A stretch of 64,000 nt of DNA from Heterotrichella gracilis (GCA_032358255.1 JAULBX010019965.1:229794-293793), one strand, 5' to 3'. Numbered from the stretch's first letter, positions 45,483-58,613 are shown. Notes: generated by a model not told the origin, from the letters alone. A program made the numbers and translations.

Positions 45483-48400
45483 TCACTTCCTCCTCCTGTT
45501 TGTGCGCGCATGCCTCCGCTCGTTAGGGTTGTGCTTGTGGTCGCTGAACAGCAGCGCGGCTGCATCGGGCATCTTGGCAGCCACCGCTGCCCTGTGCCAG
45601 CTGTCTGTGCCATACTCGGGCGCAAAGGGGTCCACCTCTGTGGTCTTGGGCTTGTGCTTGGGCATGCGCTTGAGCAGCTCGTCCTCGCGCAGGATGGGGT
45701 TGGTGCGCGCCTGGCGCCCGCTCTGTGGGGGGGTGGGGAAGTGGGCGAGCGTTGATGGGATAGTGGTGGGGGCAATAGGGAGGTGTAAGAATTATGGTAG
45801 TGAACTCCGGAGGGGGGGAGGTATGATTGTAATGGGAGAGTTATTTTTGGGCTTGTGCTTGGGCATGCGCTTGAGCAGCTCGTCCTCGCGCAGGATGGGA
45901 TTGGTGCGCGCCTGGCGCCCGCTCTGTTGAGGGGTGGGGTGGGGTGAATGGTGGGAAGGGGTGAGAGTGGAGGTGGGTGGGAGATGTGAAGAGAGCGCCT
46001 CTGGACGCGTGTTGCAATTGACTGGAAAATATAAAGCCTTTGACTGGGACGATATCTCGACCGCTTTGCAGACGTCCTTGTTTCCTGCCCATAGGTAGGG
46101 TTGGCCATGCTTTAGACCAGATGCAGCTGGCGCATGCTTCCAGCACATTCCGCTTGCACCCACCTTTGGCTTTGGCGGCGAGAACCTCGTCCCCATGAGC
46201 CTACACCCTAGTCCCTAAACCCATTAACCTTACCTTTGGCTTTGGCAGCGAGAACCTTGTCCCCTTGAGCACATGCTTCTTGCGCATGCCGTAGTGCTCG
46301 GCACCGTCAGGTCCCACCACCACCTCCACGCGCTCCTGGGTGGCGTTGCCGCACCGCTGGCAGAACACGCGCCCCATCTCCTGTGGGGGGTGAGGGATGG
46401 GGGGTGAGTGGGTGCCACGCTGGTAGACATGGTGGCATGCGCATGCTCTGAAAAGCCCCGATGTTTATTGCAAAAAACCCTACTAAAACCCTTGCTTTTG
46501 TGCCTGAATGCGGCAACGCAGGCAATGCAGAACAGCGCAGTACCCATTGACTGAGCCTTGACCAAACCCTGGCCCAGACACCCTAAACAAAAACCCTTAC
46601 CTTTGTGACAGCGAAGCAGGCGGTGCAACGCAGCACCCATTTGCTCAGCCTCGACACCCGCATGCCCTCCGGCGTCACCAGCTGCAGCCCCATCTGCAGG
46701 ATCACGTTCTGCATGGCAAAATCAGCGGTGATGATGCTCACACTGCTGGCCACCTGGGGCAGGGGTGGGGTTGCGTCGGTGGCCACTGATTGGCTGACCG
46801 ATGCGGTGTCGTCGTCTGATTGGTCGGACAGGGAGGATGCGTCGGAGGAGGAGGCTGCGGGGGGTGGGTGAGGAGTGAGGTGGGGGATTTTGGGGGTGGG
46901 TGGGAGGGGTGGGGCTTGGGTGCGTGGTCACATGGGGGGTGGTTAATTGTACATGGAGCCTAGCAGTGCATGAGTGTGCCCATGTGTAAGTGGGGCCTTA
47001 ACTCTGCCTTTGTAGGGTCCTTCCCTTCTTTCTTTCTACTCCACAACAGTATTGCTGATGGCTTGCTCACCCCCAGCACCCGCCCACCCACCCACCACCA
47101 CCACCACCTCTCCCATGCACCCCCTCCCTGGCCTCTAACCGCAAAGCCCTTAACGGTGCTAGGATCAGGGATGCCATGAAACTCTAAAACCTGAGTACCC
47201 ACTCACCCTCCTCGTCATCCTCTTCCATGTCTCCCCCTTCCTCCCCTTGGTCTGACCCCTCCCCGATCGTGGAGGCGGGAGGGGGGTGTGCCGCATCCCA
47301 CACAGCCTTGCGCTGTTGCTGCAAGGGGGGCAGCCACATGTAAGCAAAGCGCGATTCACAAGCGCAGGTGTGCGAAAGTATAATCCCACAAGCTTGGTGC
47401 TTGGACTAACAATGCCTAACAGCTACTAACAACTCCTAACAACTACCCTGAAACCTACTCGTTGTAGTTGTTTCCCCCATACATGCACACCCAAGTGCAC
47501 ATCAACCTCAATCAGTAACCCTATGAGGAAGATTTCTATTGACATCCTGAGAGGGATGAAGACCTGCCGCAGCCCATGCATACCTTCTTGGTGTGCTTCC
47601 TGCGTGCGTTGGCACTGCTGCGAGCCACCTCCCACTCCCCCTCCTCCTCACCCTCCTCGTCTTCCCCTGCCACCAACACCCGCACGTCAGCATCATGCCA
47701 CATCAGTCATGCTCTTCATAGGCATGATGCACAATTACACGCCAGCCATGCTTGCTGGAAGACACCCGCAACACTTACCCACAGTATCAAATGGCCCAAG
47801 CACTTGGCAATCTCATACTTTGAAACCTAGGGCTATATTATAATTCAATAGGTATGATACTGTCAAGGTGAAATTTGGTGAAATTTTATTTGGTTTGCTT
47901 CCATAAGCAGCCCCCACCCCACCGCCAGCATGTGACCCCCCCACCTCACCCCACCACCACCAAGGCCCCCTCACCTGCCCCGTCATCCCCCATGTGGTCA
48001 TCCCCAGCACCCGCCGCCTCCTCCCCCCTGCCTGCGCTGTGCATCAGGTCATGGTCCTCTAGATTGAGCTCCTGCACCTGGCGAGAGATGCGGCTCACTG
48101 CATCGGGATCCTCACCAGTGGGGGCACCGGCTGTGGCTTCGGCTGTGGCTGTGGCTGTGGCTGTGGCGGCATGCGTGCTCAGCATCTGGGGGAGGGAGAG
48201 TGGGGTGGTGAGTGGGTTGAAACATGGGGGTGAATCATACTCAGAAGTGAGTTGTGTTTTAGAGGCGGGTGCATGCAAGTGAAGAGGAGGCGGGCGGGTG
48301 CATTATGCGAGCTGCAGCATAGGGATGCGCTCCCCCTGTTCACAACTACACTCCCACCCTTGCATCCTCCTGCGGCTGGAACCTCTCTAAACTCCCTCCA

Positions 48401-49296
48401 TTCCCCACCTCCCGTTCCTCCCCTCCCCACCTTGAGCGCATTCTCCTCCTCTTCCAAGTTGAGCGCATCCAGCGCCTCCCAGGCCCCGCCCTCAGCCCCC
48501 CACCCCGGCAGCGCCTTGCTCTGCTGCTTGCGCGACTTCTTGCAGGGCTTGGGGGGCGCGGGGGTGGTGCGCAGGTGCGTGGTGCCGTGGCGGGCCGCCT
48601 CTAGGGTGTGCGCTAGGGCAATGAGCTTGATGTCGACGGCGGAGAGGGCGTGCAGGTCGCCAGTGGCGCGCGCAAACCGGACGACTGCGGGTGGTGGGGT
48701 GGGTGGGATGGAATGGGAATGGTGTTGTGAAGTGTAGTGGGTGCTGAGAGAGTGTGGGGTTGCTGACATTGCAGTGGCCGGCATAGGCAAGGCGTGGGCA
48801 TAGGGGAGGGAGTGTGCGGTCCTCGCTTGAAAAGCCGTGTAACAGTGTGGTGGGAGGGGCACAGCGGCGATGGTTTGTAAGGGAGGCACAGGTATGGTGG
48901 GTAGTGGTAGTTGCACCTCCCAAGCGGCATAGCTATGACAGTGACACTAGGTGGCTGCCTAGTGGCCTGCAGGGGGCACACTCGTGTGCAAGGGTTTGGT
49001 AGGGTTTTGCAACCATGCAGACTTTAAGGAGGCGCACCAGCTTTGAGCGACTCCTCGGCAGGCTCCTGGGTGACGATGCCAAAGGGGAGCGTGGCCAGAT
49101 ACTCCCGCGACTTCTTGTCCCGGACCTCGGTCAGCACCTCCGGGATACTGACGGCGGACTGGGAGATCCGCTCCACCCGTATGCCGCCGATAATGGCGTT
49201 GGCGTCCACCACCAGCACGGTTTCGTGTGCGTCGAGGGCGGCGGAGGGCTCCGGCACTGCGGCGTCCGCCTTTGCTATGGTGGCCCAGGAGGCCAT
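45483..49296 (-). CDS. NOB1: NOB1, PIN-domain endonuclease of 40S ribosome maturation
   Basis: NOB1 cleaves 20S pre-rRNA at site D to give the 18S 3' end, in late pre-40S particles. Transcribed exons: 49296-49038, 48684-48431, 48185-47975, 47666-47584, 47318-47207, 46854-46601, 46380-46234 and 45722-45483; they total exactly 520 codons (519 residues). The PIN domain opens with VLVVDANAIIGG (Asp31) and continues IPEVLTEVRDKKSR and ATGDLHALSAVDIKLIALA (Asp104), giving the expected acidic residues. An acidic, low-complexity insert follows, then DFAMQNVILQMGL and the zinc ribbon LRCTACF (Cys383, 386) with FCQRCGN (Cys398, 401), and the basic C-terminal tail ending RRRK. The start MASW is chosen because conservation begins there. 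Introns 6 and 7 contain exon-end copies. Identification is firm. Confidence 0.95.
45846..45922 (-). repeat. Copy of the start of NOB1 exon 8 inside intron 7
   Basis: These 77 bases repeat the first 77 of the last NOB1 exon almost without change (SGRQARTNPILREDELL, KRMPKHKPK), with a CAACAG acceptor in the transcribed direction. The copy runs out after the HKPK codons into intron sequence. The frame is intact but there is no donor, so it is probably not used. Confidence 0.88.
46161..46200 (-). repeat. Copy of the end of NOB1 exon 7 with donor site
   Basis: Forty bases repeat the exon 7 3' end (GTRFSLPKPK in the real exon) including a functional-looking GTGGGT donor, 73 bp downstream of the true donor in transcript direction. 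Between them is the telomere-like tract GGTTTAGGGACTAGGGT. Confidence 0.82.
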
Positions 49297-50409
49297 CGTG
49301 GGGGGTGTCACGAGATTACGGCTGGAGGTGGGTTGGCCGCCAAGGGTTGTGTATATGCATGCACGTGGGAAATGCTGCGGGCGGTGCTCAAAGGTGGGTG
49401 TACAAGTGCAACGCGGGCGTTTGCAGCCCGCCAAGGGATGTATCACGCTGTAACGCGGCTCTGTGTTCAAGGGGGCGTCTGGCAAAAGTTGGAGCTATGG
49501 TGAGGACTGTGCTGGCGGTTGTTGGGCAAGGTCACTCGTACAAGCATAGGCACGTCACACCACAACGCGAGGCTTTGTTTGCAGCTACACAACTTGCCTA
49601 TTTAGGCTCGCACCCTCGGTTTATCGCAGGTTTCGGGTGTTGCCGAGCATGGCTGCAGTGGGGGACTTGATCCTGTGACACTACCCCTTGCAGCAGGCCA
49701 CCATGCCCGCTGACACCATGGAACAGGCTGCAACTCGCCAAGCACTGCTCACCACACGCTACGAACGTTTACAGAAGCCAACTTCGTCGCGATGCTCCAC
49801 ATCTAAAAGGGCGTTCGACCACAAATACTGACCACAAGCTGCATACACCACTTTAAAAGAGAGTACAACTCAGTTGTCGCGTAGTGCCTGGGCAAACACC
49901 CAAACTAGAGTCGAAACCTCCACGGACTTGTGTCGGGCCAGCAATCAACAGCGCAGCCTGGGCTTGGGGAGGAACAACTAGGGATAGTAGAGACCGTACA
50001 ACATGCTCGGGCTTAGCAAAACTGTGCCAGCGGTGAGTTGTCAGGTCATGACACACCTGTGGTTCCACCTGTGGTGGCCACACCCTGCAGGGCTCGTTTA
50101 CCCATGTTTCTATGTTGAATTCCTACTGCTTTTGCATATAGGCATGCGTGTTCTGCATACCTTCCACTGCGGAGGTGGTCCCGCCTGTCCCAGTGTTGTC
50201 TGTGGCATATGGTCATGGTTCGTCTGAGCCGCGGGGGGTACTCGGTGTCCACCTTGTTATTCACAATTTCTAACAAATTCATTTGTCTGGAACCCTCTGC
50301 ACACACGTGCTTCTCCCAGACGAAGGCCGTGCACATCATTCTCTGCAAAGGCCAAGACAGGCATTCAGCAGCGCTTGGACAGCAGTCACTCTAGGGAAGG
50401 AGGCTTAAT
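49297..50409. promoter_or_regulatory. Divergent intergenic region between NOB1 and the carotenoid dioxygenase
   Basis: NOB1 (minus) and the dioxygenase (plus) are transcribed away from each other, so both promoters should lie in this 1.1 kb (or 1.5 kb if the tentative first dioxygenase exon is wrong). I see no convincing TATA box or named element. No other gene is visible. Confidence 0.5.
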
Positions 50410-53400
50410 ATGCTGGAGAACTCACAGACTCTTGTTTTGATACAGGGCGTCACCAACGCCAGGGCCCTCTGTGGTGATACTACCCACAAGCCCTGCCTGG
50501 CAGGTACCACAACTCTAAACCCTCACCCTACACCATGTGCACATACAGTATTCACCAGTGCGTGCAATGGGGACGATGCCTGCCGTGCTGTTCTCATACG
50601 GACCGCCACTTTGTTGAGCGCATGCATACCTTTGTGTTGGTAGTGTGCAGTCCCGAAGCGTCCGTCCTGTCCTTGCGCACAGCACCGAGCTAGCACAGTG
50701 GTAGAACCCCTTTTAAGGCAAGGGTTTCACTAGTCTATTCTCCTGTATTTATGTATATGGGTACCCATACCCTGCAGGAGTGGCGCACACCCCACCCGCC
50801 AAGCCACGTGCCCCTCGCAGCCCCCAGCGGCCTGGTGTCACATGCAGCGCAGTCGCTCCCCCTGCAGTGGACCGGGTTGCAGGCAGCGCCTCCACCTCGA
50901 ATCGCTTCACCCAAGAGGAGTACGCCAAATTTCTGACGGGGTACAAGTCGCAGTATGTGGAGCGCGACTACTGGGTGGATGAGAGCAGTATAGAAGGTAG
51001 GAGGGCTGATGGAGCTTTGCAATGATGTTTATCAATGCATTTATCATAAAGGGATGCAAATTTGGGATGTACCGATGTGCCTCCAAGTAAGTAAAAATTG
51101 GGACCGAACACTCCTGTCCTTAAAGAATGGATTTCTGTTTTGCAGGCGAGGTGCCCAAGGATTTGGAGGGCACCCTGCTGAGGAACGGGCCAGGCCTCTT
51201 TGAGATTGGCGGAGCAGCAGTGCCACAGCCATTTGATGGCGACGGCATGGTAAGCATATTCACTACAAAAACGTGTATCCCTAGGAAGAGAACGGGATGG
51301 CAGGCTTGCTTCCACCACAGCAGATTCACATCGAGGCCCATCATCTGGACGGCATCCATGCCATCTCCGCTGGTGCTGCACCAATTAATGTCACAGATTT
51401 AATCTGTGAAATGTTTTAACTTTGCACAAACTGGTCCCTGCACAGATCTGCATGTTTGCTTTCAAGGACGGCAAGGTGTTCTTCCGCAACCGCTACGTGA
51501 GGACCGAGGCCTTTGTGAAGGAGCAGGCTGCAGGGCGCATGCTGCACCGGGGGGCGTTCAGTGTGGGCAACCCTGCTGGGTGGGGTCTGTTCAACCCCTT
51601 TGATTTCACGGTGAAGGGCATTGCCAACACCGGGGTTGTGGAGTTTGGAGGCAAGCTGATGGCTCTGTATGAGGTAGGCAGCTTGAAGTTGTGCAAGACC
51701 GCAATGGGCCTTCAGCGTTGTAGCAGCAAAACAAGTCACACCTGGCTGTTTGATGTTGTTAATTTGCTGCATGGTGAAGAATCTGCATATGAGCACATGC
51801 CTTATAGTTAATTAGTTACATGCATTCCAGCAATACAGCCAGATACAGCCAGTTCTGGCTGTATGCCTTATGCATGTTTCTGACTTGCAACCTGCTGCGC
51901 AGAGGGACCTGCCTTATGCGCTGGACAAGGAGCTGAAGACGCTTGGCCAGACAGACCTCGATGGCAGCATCGACACCCCACACAAGTTCTTTGGTGCCCA
52001 CTACCGGGTGGCAACCAACAGCGATGGCAGCAAGCGCCTCGTCGGCTTCAACTTTGCTGAAGGTGGGGGCAACGGGCTTCTGACGTTCTGGGAGTATGAT
52101 GAGCAGTTCAGGGCGATTGGCAAGACCAGCGCAAAGATTCCGGTAAGTGCCTCGCCAGCATTGCAACGCACACAGCGAGGGAAGCATGCTCCGGAATGGA
52201 ATGCACATTTTGAAATTTATGACGATTCCAGCCACAACGTCAAAGGGAGTGAAGGGAAAAATTTTATCTGAAGATCCTTCCGTTCTTAAAATGGTTTGGG
52301 GCATGGCATGCATTGTCGCTATTAAGTGGCTTGATGGCTAAACGCTGCATGTAATTGTTTGCTTCAGGGGGAGGAGCTTTAGGCTTCCTCCATGACTTTG
52401 TTATCACACATTAATATTACGTGGGCCTACAATGGTGGGCTTATAGCTTCTTCCTTTACTTTGCTATAACTGACCAATGTCATGTGGGCCTATAGGGGGG
52501 AGCTTTCGGCTTCTTCCATGACTTTGTTATCACAGACCAATATTACGTGGTGGTGGAAAACCCCATGTACCTGGATTTCAAGGACCTGCTCACGCGCTAC
52601 ATGTTTGGGCGAGCCTGCCTTGCCGAGTGCATCAAGTTTGACAGCAACAAGAAGGTCAAGGTCCACCTCATTCCACGAAATGGAACAGGTAATCACTATA
52701 AAGAAAGAAAAATCTTAAAGAGAGAGAAAAAAAACCAAAAATGTTCTACTTATATACATGTGTTCCAGCAGTACAGCCAGATGAGCACTCTGTCCTACAC
52801 CTGGTGTTGCGCCAACCAGCCATGTCATGGCACTGCTTGTATCATTTTCTGCTTGTCATACTGCCTGGTGTCAACGCAGCTACATCAAGTGAGCAGCTTG
52901 AGCATGGTCTTAGGTGTGTTGTTATTGCAGCTTGAAATCATGCTGAGCAATGGAAATAACTAAATTTGGAACAATTTTCAGCACATCACTGAAAACCACA
53001 CGTCGATGAACATCTGCTGAGGTTGCGGGTTGCTGCGCAGGCGAGGTAAAGTCCTATGAGACCGAGGAGTCGTTCTTCTCTTTCCACCACATGAATGCCT
53101 TTGAGGCTGGTGGTGGCAAGGTGGTAATTGATACTGTGGCCTTCCGAGACGGCATCAACTTTGGGGCGTCCTTTGACAACACAGATTTGTCGATGTATGG
53201 CAAACAAGAGGGCAGGTCATCAGCGGTGCGACTGGTGTTGGACACACAATCTGGCAAGGTACGGCATCAGCGACAAAGCCTCTTGAGATCAAGTAACCAC
53301 AAATGCAGAAGTTGTTTCCATTGGGTTTCCATCGCATGCCATGCATTGGATGGTATGGTTCATTACATGCGTTCCAGCAGTACAGTCAGAAGGGCAGTCT

Positions 53401-54921
53401 GTTAAGGGTTTTAGGGTTTAGGGTTTCTTCGTGCCTTGCGCAACCAGCCGTCACTAGTGTACTGCTTATACCATATCTCACAGTGTACTGATAAGGTAAT
53501 GCATGAGAATTCGTGTTAAAATGATGTCCACACGAGAGCTTCCACTGTGTTGCAGGTCAGCCTGACACCGCTCATGGAGCGGTCATGTGAGCTGCCCTGT
53601 GTGAGCCCCACAGTGGTGGGTCGGCCCCACCAGCACATGTACCTGTGTGCAGACAGGTTTGGCAGGGCAGACACCTGGGGACCAGCTCAGGTATGCGAGC
53701 GGATGGGAAAATTATACTATGTAAATTTGGTTGAGGATATTGCAGTGAATCACTGCCAGTGATACATGCCCATTGTGATTGAGGATGTTGCAGAGATACA
53801 CATATTATGGTCAATGAAACAAAATGTGTGGTAAATCCAGTAGACTGGATGTGAGTGTTGATAGACTGGACGAGAGTGTGTTGACTGTTTGCATGTGGAC
53901 AATCATCAGCTGAGCACGGTTCCTGGGGTCTTGGTCACACGCCCTTGTGTGCATGGCATGCAACTGGTGCAAACAGTCTATTGGTTGTCCCCACCGCTAC
54001 TGCATGCCATTTCCCAGCAGCCATTGCACCTCTGTCCCCACAAACGTTGTATTTTACCCCCAGTTCAGATCTGCATGTGGATCCATATCCATGCATGCCA
54101 GTCGCCCCTGCCACTCGGTCCCACCACCAATCCCCACCACTACCAACCTTGCAGGGAATCGCTAAGCTATCCCTGGACACATCAGCTGGTGTGACAACCA
54201 GCCTGTCGCAAAGCGACGTCCAAGAGAGCTACTTGTTTGCCGGACCCGACTGCTACGTGAACGAGCCCATGTTAGTGCCTCGCAAGGGGGGTAATGGCAA
54301 CGAAGACGATGGGTGGCTGCTGGTGGCGGTGTATGATTCTGCCCGGGAAAAGACGCACTTGGCCATTGTGGATGCTGCCAATATGGAGGCTGGCGCTGTG
54401 TGCAAGATCAACCTGCCGCACCACATCCCGCAAGGTACGCGCCTGACGGGAAAACGTTAAACCTTAACCTTGAGCGGGCAAGGTCGCGTGTGTGGCCAGT
54501 GCGTAGGACGCTGGATTGTGATCACCAGCCCTTACGTGAGCATGCAACATGTGGGATTGGTGCGTAGTGACTCGGCCATGGGCAACCCCATCACCTGCCT
54601 GCGTAGCAGCTGGCATAAATGCACACACGGGTGGTTCAAGGTAAGGGACAGGTGGAGGTGGTTAAGGTGGCTCTGTCTCCCTCTACCTGCATCCCAGTAC
54701 CTGGCACGAGGCGCAGAGCTATGATTTACTCACTTCTGTATTTATATTTATATTGTTATTTTTTCAATTTCAGTTTTAATTTTATTTTTTTTATTTCTGC
54801 AGGGCTCCACGGCTACTTCACCCCCAACTACTTGGGTCCCGGCCCAGGCACTGGGCCCGCCGCAGCCTACAACATCAGGCAGGGGGTTGCTGACGCAAAT
54901 GGGACCCCAAAGTACGCCTAG
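50410..54921 (+). CDS. Carotenoid cleavage dioxygenase (RPE65/CCD family)
   Basis: Non-heme iron enzymes of this family split a double bond of a carotenoid to give apocarotenoids. Exons: 50410-50503 (tentative), 50778-50996, 51146-51249, 51446-51673, 51903-52142, 52496-52688, 53041-53258, 53556-53690, 54155-54434 and 54803-54921, 609 residues. Family blocks are LEGTLLRNGPGLFEIGG, FDGDGM, VFFRNRYVRTEAFVKEQ, GIANTGVVEFGGKLMALYE. The four iron-binding histidines are visible: FGAHYRV (about 248), FFHDFVIT (303), FSFHHMNAFE (375) and GLHGYF (573). The exon at 50778 has no ATG in frame; 50410-50503 supplies one and the right phase, but its peptide is not conserved. VTCSAVAPP resembles a plastid-transit cleavage region. 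Substrate and cleavage position cannot be read from the sequence. Confidence 0.9.
52367..52495 (+). repeat. Two decayed copies of the start of dioxygenase exon 6
   Basis: Blocks 52367-52430 and 52437-52490 repeat the beginning of the true exon at 52496 (GGAGCTTTCGGCTTCTTCC in the real one, then the bases encoding HDF, ITDQYYV). Both keep an AG-ended pyrimidine tract in front or at the join, and both have lost the reading frame. TACGTGGGCCTA or TCATGTGGGCCTATAG separates units. Confidence 0.82.
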
Positions 54922-56711
54922 GCTGTCAGCATTGTTGCTACTGGCCCACCAGTGGCTCCTGCCTATGGGCAGTGAAGGTTGTTGGCGTTGCTGGTATGGG
55001 CCCACTAGTGAGTCTCACCTCGTGGCTTGTTTTTTTGGGCTAGCCGAGCAAGCTTGTCTGTGACATGCTGTACTGTGCCAGGACTGTACATATTCACCAT
55101 TTTGGGACCTGCACACTTGCCATGGCGTTGCAATGCAGTCTCTGTGCCATATATGTGGGGATGCCGCATTCAAAATTATAATCCGGATCAGGATCCCCTG
55201 TTTCAGCCTGCGACAATTGCTGTTGGAATGAAGCCGTTCCTTAAGTCTGCCAACATTATTTCAATGGTGCCCATGTCGATTTCCAATGAATTGAAGTTGG
55301 TAAGGTAGTCATTAGTGCCACGCAAGCGGCACAATCTGTGTAGAGAGTATATTCTCAGAGTAGTCTGACTCAGTGGGAGTCCCACTGTCCGACACTGCCC
55401 ATTGTGTTCAATAGGGTTGGAATCCCGGGTATTGGCGGCTCAGTGCCACGTCGGAAATTGTTGCACATGTGCAGTATTGCCATAATAGAAATGCTATACA
55501 TTTCTGGCAGGTTTTTTATCCTGTATCATTAGTTCCAACTTGGAGGTGACAGGAATTTGCAGCATTATCATACGGTCACAGTGACCGTCAATGACATGGA
55601 CTGAGTCTGTCTGACCAGCCACAGACAATTGGCAATTTTTAAGGAGATTTACAAAGTGGCAGCCTTGTAGTGATCAAGCATGCAAGCTGTATCACAGTGG
55701 AAAGCAACTGGCACGGTGTCGGACATGCAAGACAGATGCAATAATTGCAACGTGTACTAAAGCATCTGCACACAAAATTCACAAGCCTAGGAGCAAGGAC
55801 CTTTTACTACGAGTCTAATCTATTAGAGAGCCTGGCAAATTTGACTGGCCATTTGGCAAGCAGTGCATGACACGTGTAAAAGGTTGTAGGTTATCTTGCA
55901 TCTAATTGGAGACACCAGTTCTGCGTGAAAGCTGTAGCAATTGCTACATTGACCGGATTCAAGCAGCCTAGGTAAAGTGTTGGCAGTCATTTGAATGTAT
56001 GGTATATGTGCATAGACACCCCGAGATGACATTCTGAAAGTGGTCATCACCGTGATAATGCATGCAAATTCAGCGTGATAATGCATGCAAGGTACTGATA
56101 AATCACTAGTTGCCGTTTTGAATCCACTCCGAGCAATACGTGCCTACCCACCACTACACTGTAAACAACCGAGGGATCTGAAAAGGTGCGAGGAATGAGT
56201 CCGGCCGCAGTGCCAATACCAGTGCGCATATCCTGCCAGGTGAATATGAAAAACCTGCCCTCTCACTGTCAATTAGGCGATATTATCCCCTTGAGATACC
56301 CATGTGCGTGACCGAGATGCACCACGACAAAATGATCTGACCACATCCGCCATTTTTGTCCGCACAAACTCGACGTGGACAATCTTCCCCACATGCACGG
56401 CAATATGCAACACATCTCCCAAAGACCACATGGTAAATGTCCACAATGTAACAGGTATACGCCTAGAAAATTGACGGTGCATGAGAAACGATGCATGGCA
56501 CTACTACTCATTCCCCCATACCACATGCAAAGGTAGGGGTTGACTGCTGATCTTGCTTTCGAGCGGGACTGCATGTTATGTATATTCATACCATGACGAT
56601 GCCTCGTTTCTCCCCATGAAGCCATTGTAGGATGCCTTTTGAAAACGCAGCAAGCCTCAATGCCATCACCAGAGGCTATCTAACCCCTAATTGGTGCTGC
56701 CCATGCGGCAT
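54922..56711. other. Convergent intergenic region, no gene recognised
   Basis: Two genes end towards each other here (dioxygenase plus, Sec14-like minus). The 1.8 kb is AT-richer, contains the perfect palindrome ACGGTCAC-A-GTGACCGT at 55572-55588 and a short plus-strand frame at 56342-56536 with a C2HC-type finger; nothing else stands out. Confidence 0.6.
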
Positions 56712-58613
56712 TCAACTCAAAACTGCTGCGTCAGACTTTTTCCGCATGGCTTGAACTGCATCTGCCACTGGAACCAGCTGTGCAGCACCGCCATACTCCA
56801 CAGGGAGGCCCTGCATGACATAATCACAGCATGGATGACTATAAATCCAGCAATGGCAGCATAAAACAGCACACAGTGACTGATTGCAAGGAGGAGAAAT
56901 TCCAGCAGGATTGCAGTTGCAGCTTGCAGAGATGGCGTGCAGTACCTCCAGGTCAAAATCGCCAATGAATTCGCTCTTGTCGTAGATGAACTTCACTTTG
57001 TCTTTTGTCACAGGATCCAGGAAAGGTGCCAGCATTTGCCAGAAGGCCCAGAAGATGGTTGGCGCCTTGTACAGCAGCAGTGATGCTGACCTGCACAGTA
57101 CATGCATCGCTGTGAGGTCGTCGTTGACCATGAAGACCATCCAACCTTGATACCTCGCATACTGGCTCTATTCTACATTTACCAGGTGGCTCTGATCGCG
57201 AAGCTAGTACTGCACACATGTGACACACCACGCAATGACCCTAAACCCTAAACTATGGCATTGCTGATCACGGTGTAATGAGTGGCCTGCCCTGGGTCAA
57301 CGGTGAGTGAGCATACCTTTCGGGGTAGTGATCTTGCAACAACTGGATGACTGCCAGCCCCGCTGTCATGTCCAGATTGTTGTACACTATGCCTGCAACA
57401 CAGGAGGGCGTTAAAATTTACTTTCAAGACCACCAGTTTCAAAAGACGTGGAGGGAGCACGAATGAAATGTGATAGCCCCATTGATCGTGGCATTGCCAG
57501 CTGCAGCATGCCAACCCCCCTGGAATGCATGCATGGAGGTTGGGCTAATCTGGGTGAATAATGTGATACTGCTGCACACGCAGACAGGGGACATTGCCCA
57601 TTGTGCAGCTGCCCCCTAAGGGAGATACTGTGTGAAAACTGAACGCATGCAACACCACAACTCCATGCTGTGAACAGTGCAGGCCTGGCTATAGTTGATG
57701 TCACGTCAACTGTATTGTACCCACCTTCAAGGTCAAACAGGAACCTGACCCTCCCATAGGGGTTGAGCTCCAGGTCAACAGCATCGATAGCTGCATCCAC
57801 GCCATACACCACCAGCCGCTTGATCTCCTCAGAGTCGCTCTTGGAGCCGTCGTGGCGGCTGGCTTTCACTATCAGCAGTGGCTTCCCCTTTGTGTCCCCG
57901 GGGTGCAAGAATGTTTTGTTGTCTGCAAGCTGGTTGGGCAAGTCGGCCTGCAGGCAAAGGGCATGGGGTTGTTCACTGCAAGCACCACGGCAGTTATGGT
58001 AGGAATGGGTGCCATGCCCACCCTTGCCAACTTTGAGCACCTCAGCTGCTCCATCTGACAACCCACACAGGTACTATGTATGTCACAGCCTTGCAGCATG
58101 CAGAACCACTGCCCACTACTCTGTGTGCCATGTTTTGCCCAGTTGCCACATGATGATCTGGGTCAATGCATAACCAAAATGAGCACCGTACAGCTTCCAC
58201 AGTCAGGTGAACCAGTGTAAACTGCCTTTCACTGCTAAAAGTTGCTTGTCAGGCAACTTATGGACGTGGCAGTTGGTGCATGATGCTCTTTGCAATCAGG
58301 CCATTACCTCTGTGAATCGCCCATTGGGTACAAACTCAGCGCGCCAGGCGATGTGCTTCCGCAACCGCACAGAAGCCTTTGTGGCGTCCGACTTCTCTGC
58401 CCGCAAGAACCTCAACAGCACCTCGTCGTTCAGGTATTCGCCCCCTTTGATTGCAAGCTGCTCCAGCGTCGCGAAGTCATCCTTCAGGATGTCTTTCAGC
58501 TGTTCCAGCGCCATAGCTTCCACTTCGTCTACAGATAGCTTGTTCTTGCTACGGAAAAACTTGCTTGCACTTTTCAACAACGACTTGCCAGTCGATGCCT
58601 TTGCCGGTTGCAT
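56712..58613 (-). CDS. Sec14-like CRAL-TRIO lipid-binding protein
   Basis: Sec14-type proteins bind or exchange phosphatidylinositol, phosphatidylcholine or other lipids. Transcribed exons: 58613-58308, 57947-57725, 57392-57317, 57090-56946 and 56810-56712, 282 residues from MQPAK. The N-terminal helix set reads EYLNDEVLLRFLRAEKSDATKA (CRAL-TRIO N domain); the lipid domain contains GKPLLIVKASRHDG, YNNLDMTAGLAVIQLLQDHYPER, APTIFWAFWQMLAPFLDPVT and the closing LPVEYGG. ATG 58685 lies upstream in the same frame and would add 24 residues, but an acceptor-like TTTTGTGCAG lies between, so the shorter start is preferred. The gene diverges from the DUF1499 gene. No Golgi-dynamics or nodulin domain follows the lipid domain. 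Ligand unknown. Confidence 0.9.

Noticed and set aside
45418-45930. 170-codon plus-strand frame across the NOB1 3' end
   Set aside because: It is antisense to the last NOB1 exon and its intronic copy, which explains its internal repetition.
50780-51025. GTG at 50780 as the dioxygenase start
   Set aside because: Nuclear algal genes start at ATG; the GTG follows a good CAG acceptor and the phase requires an upstream exon.
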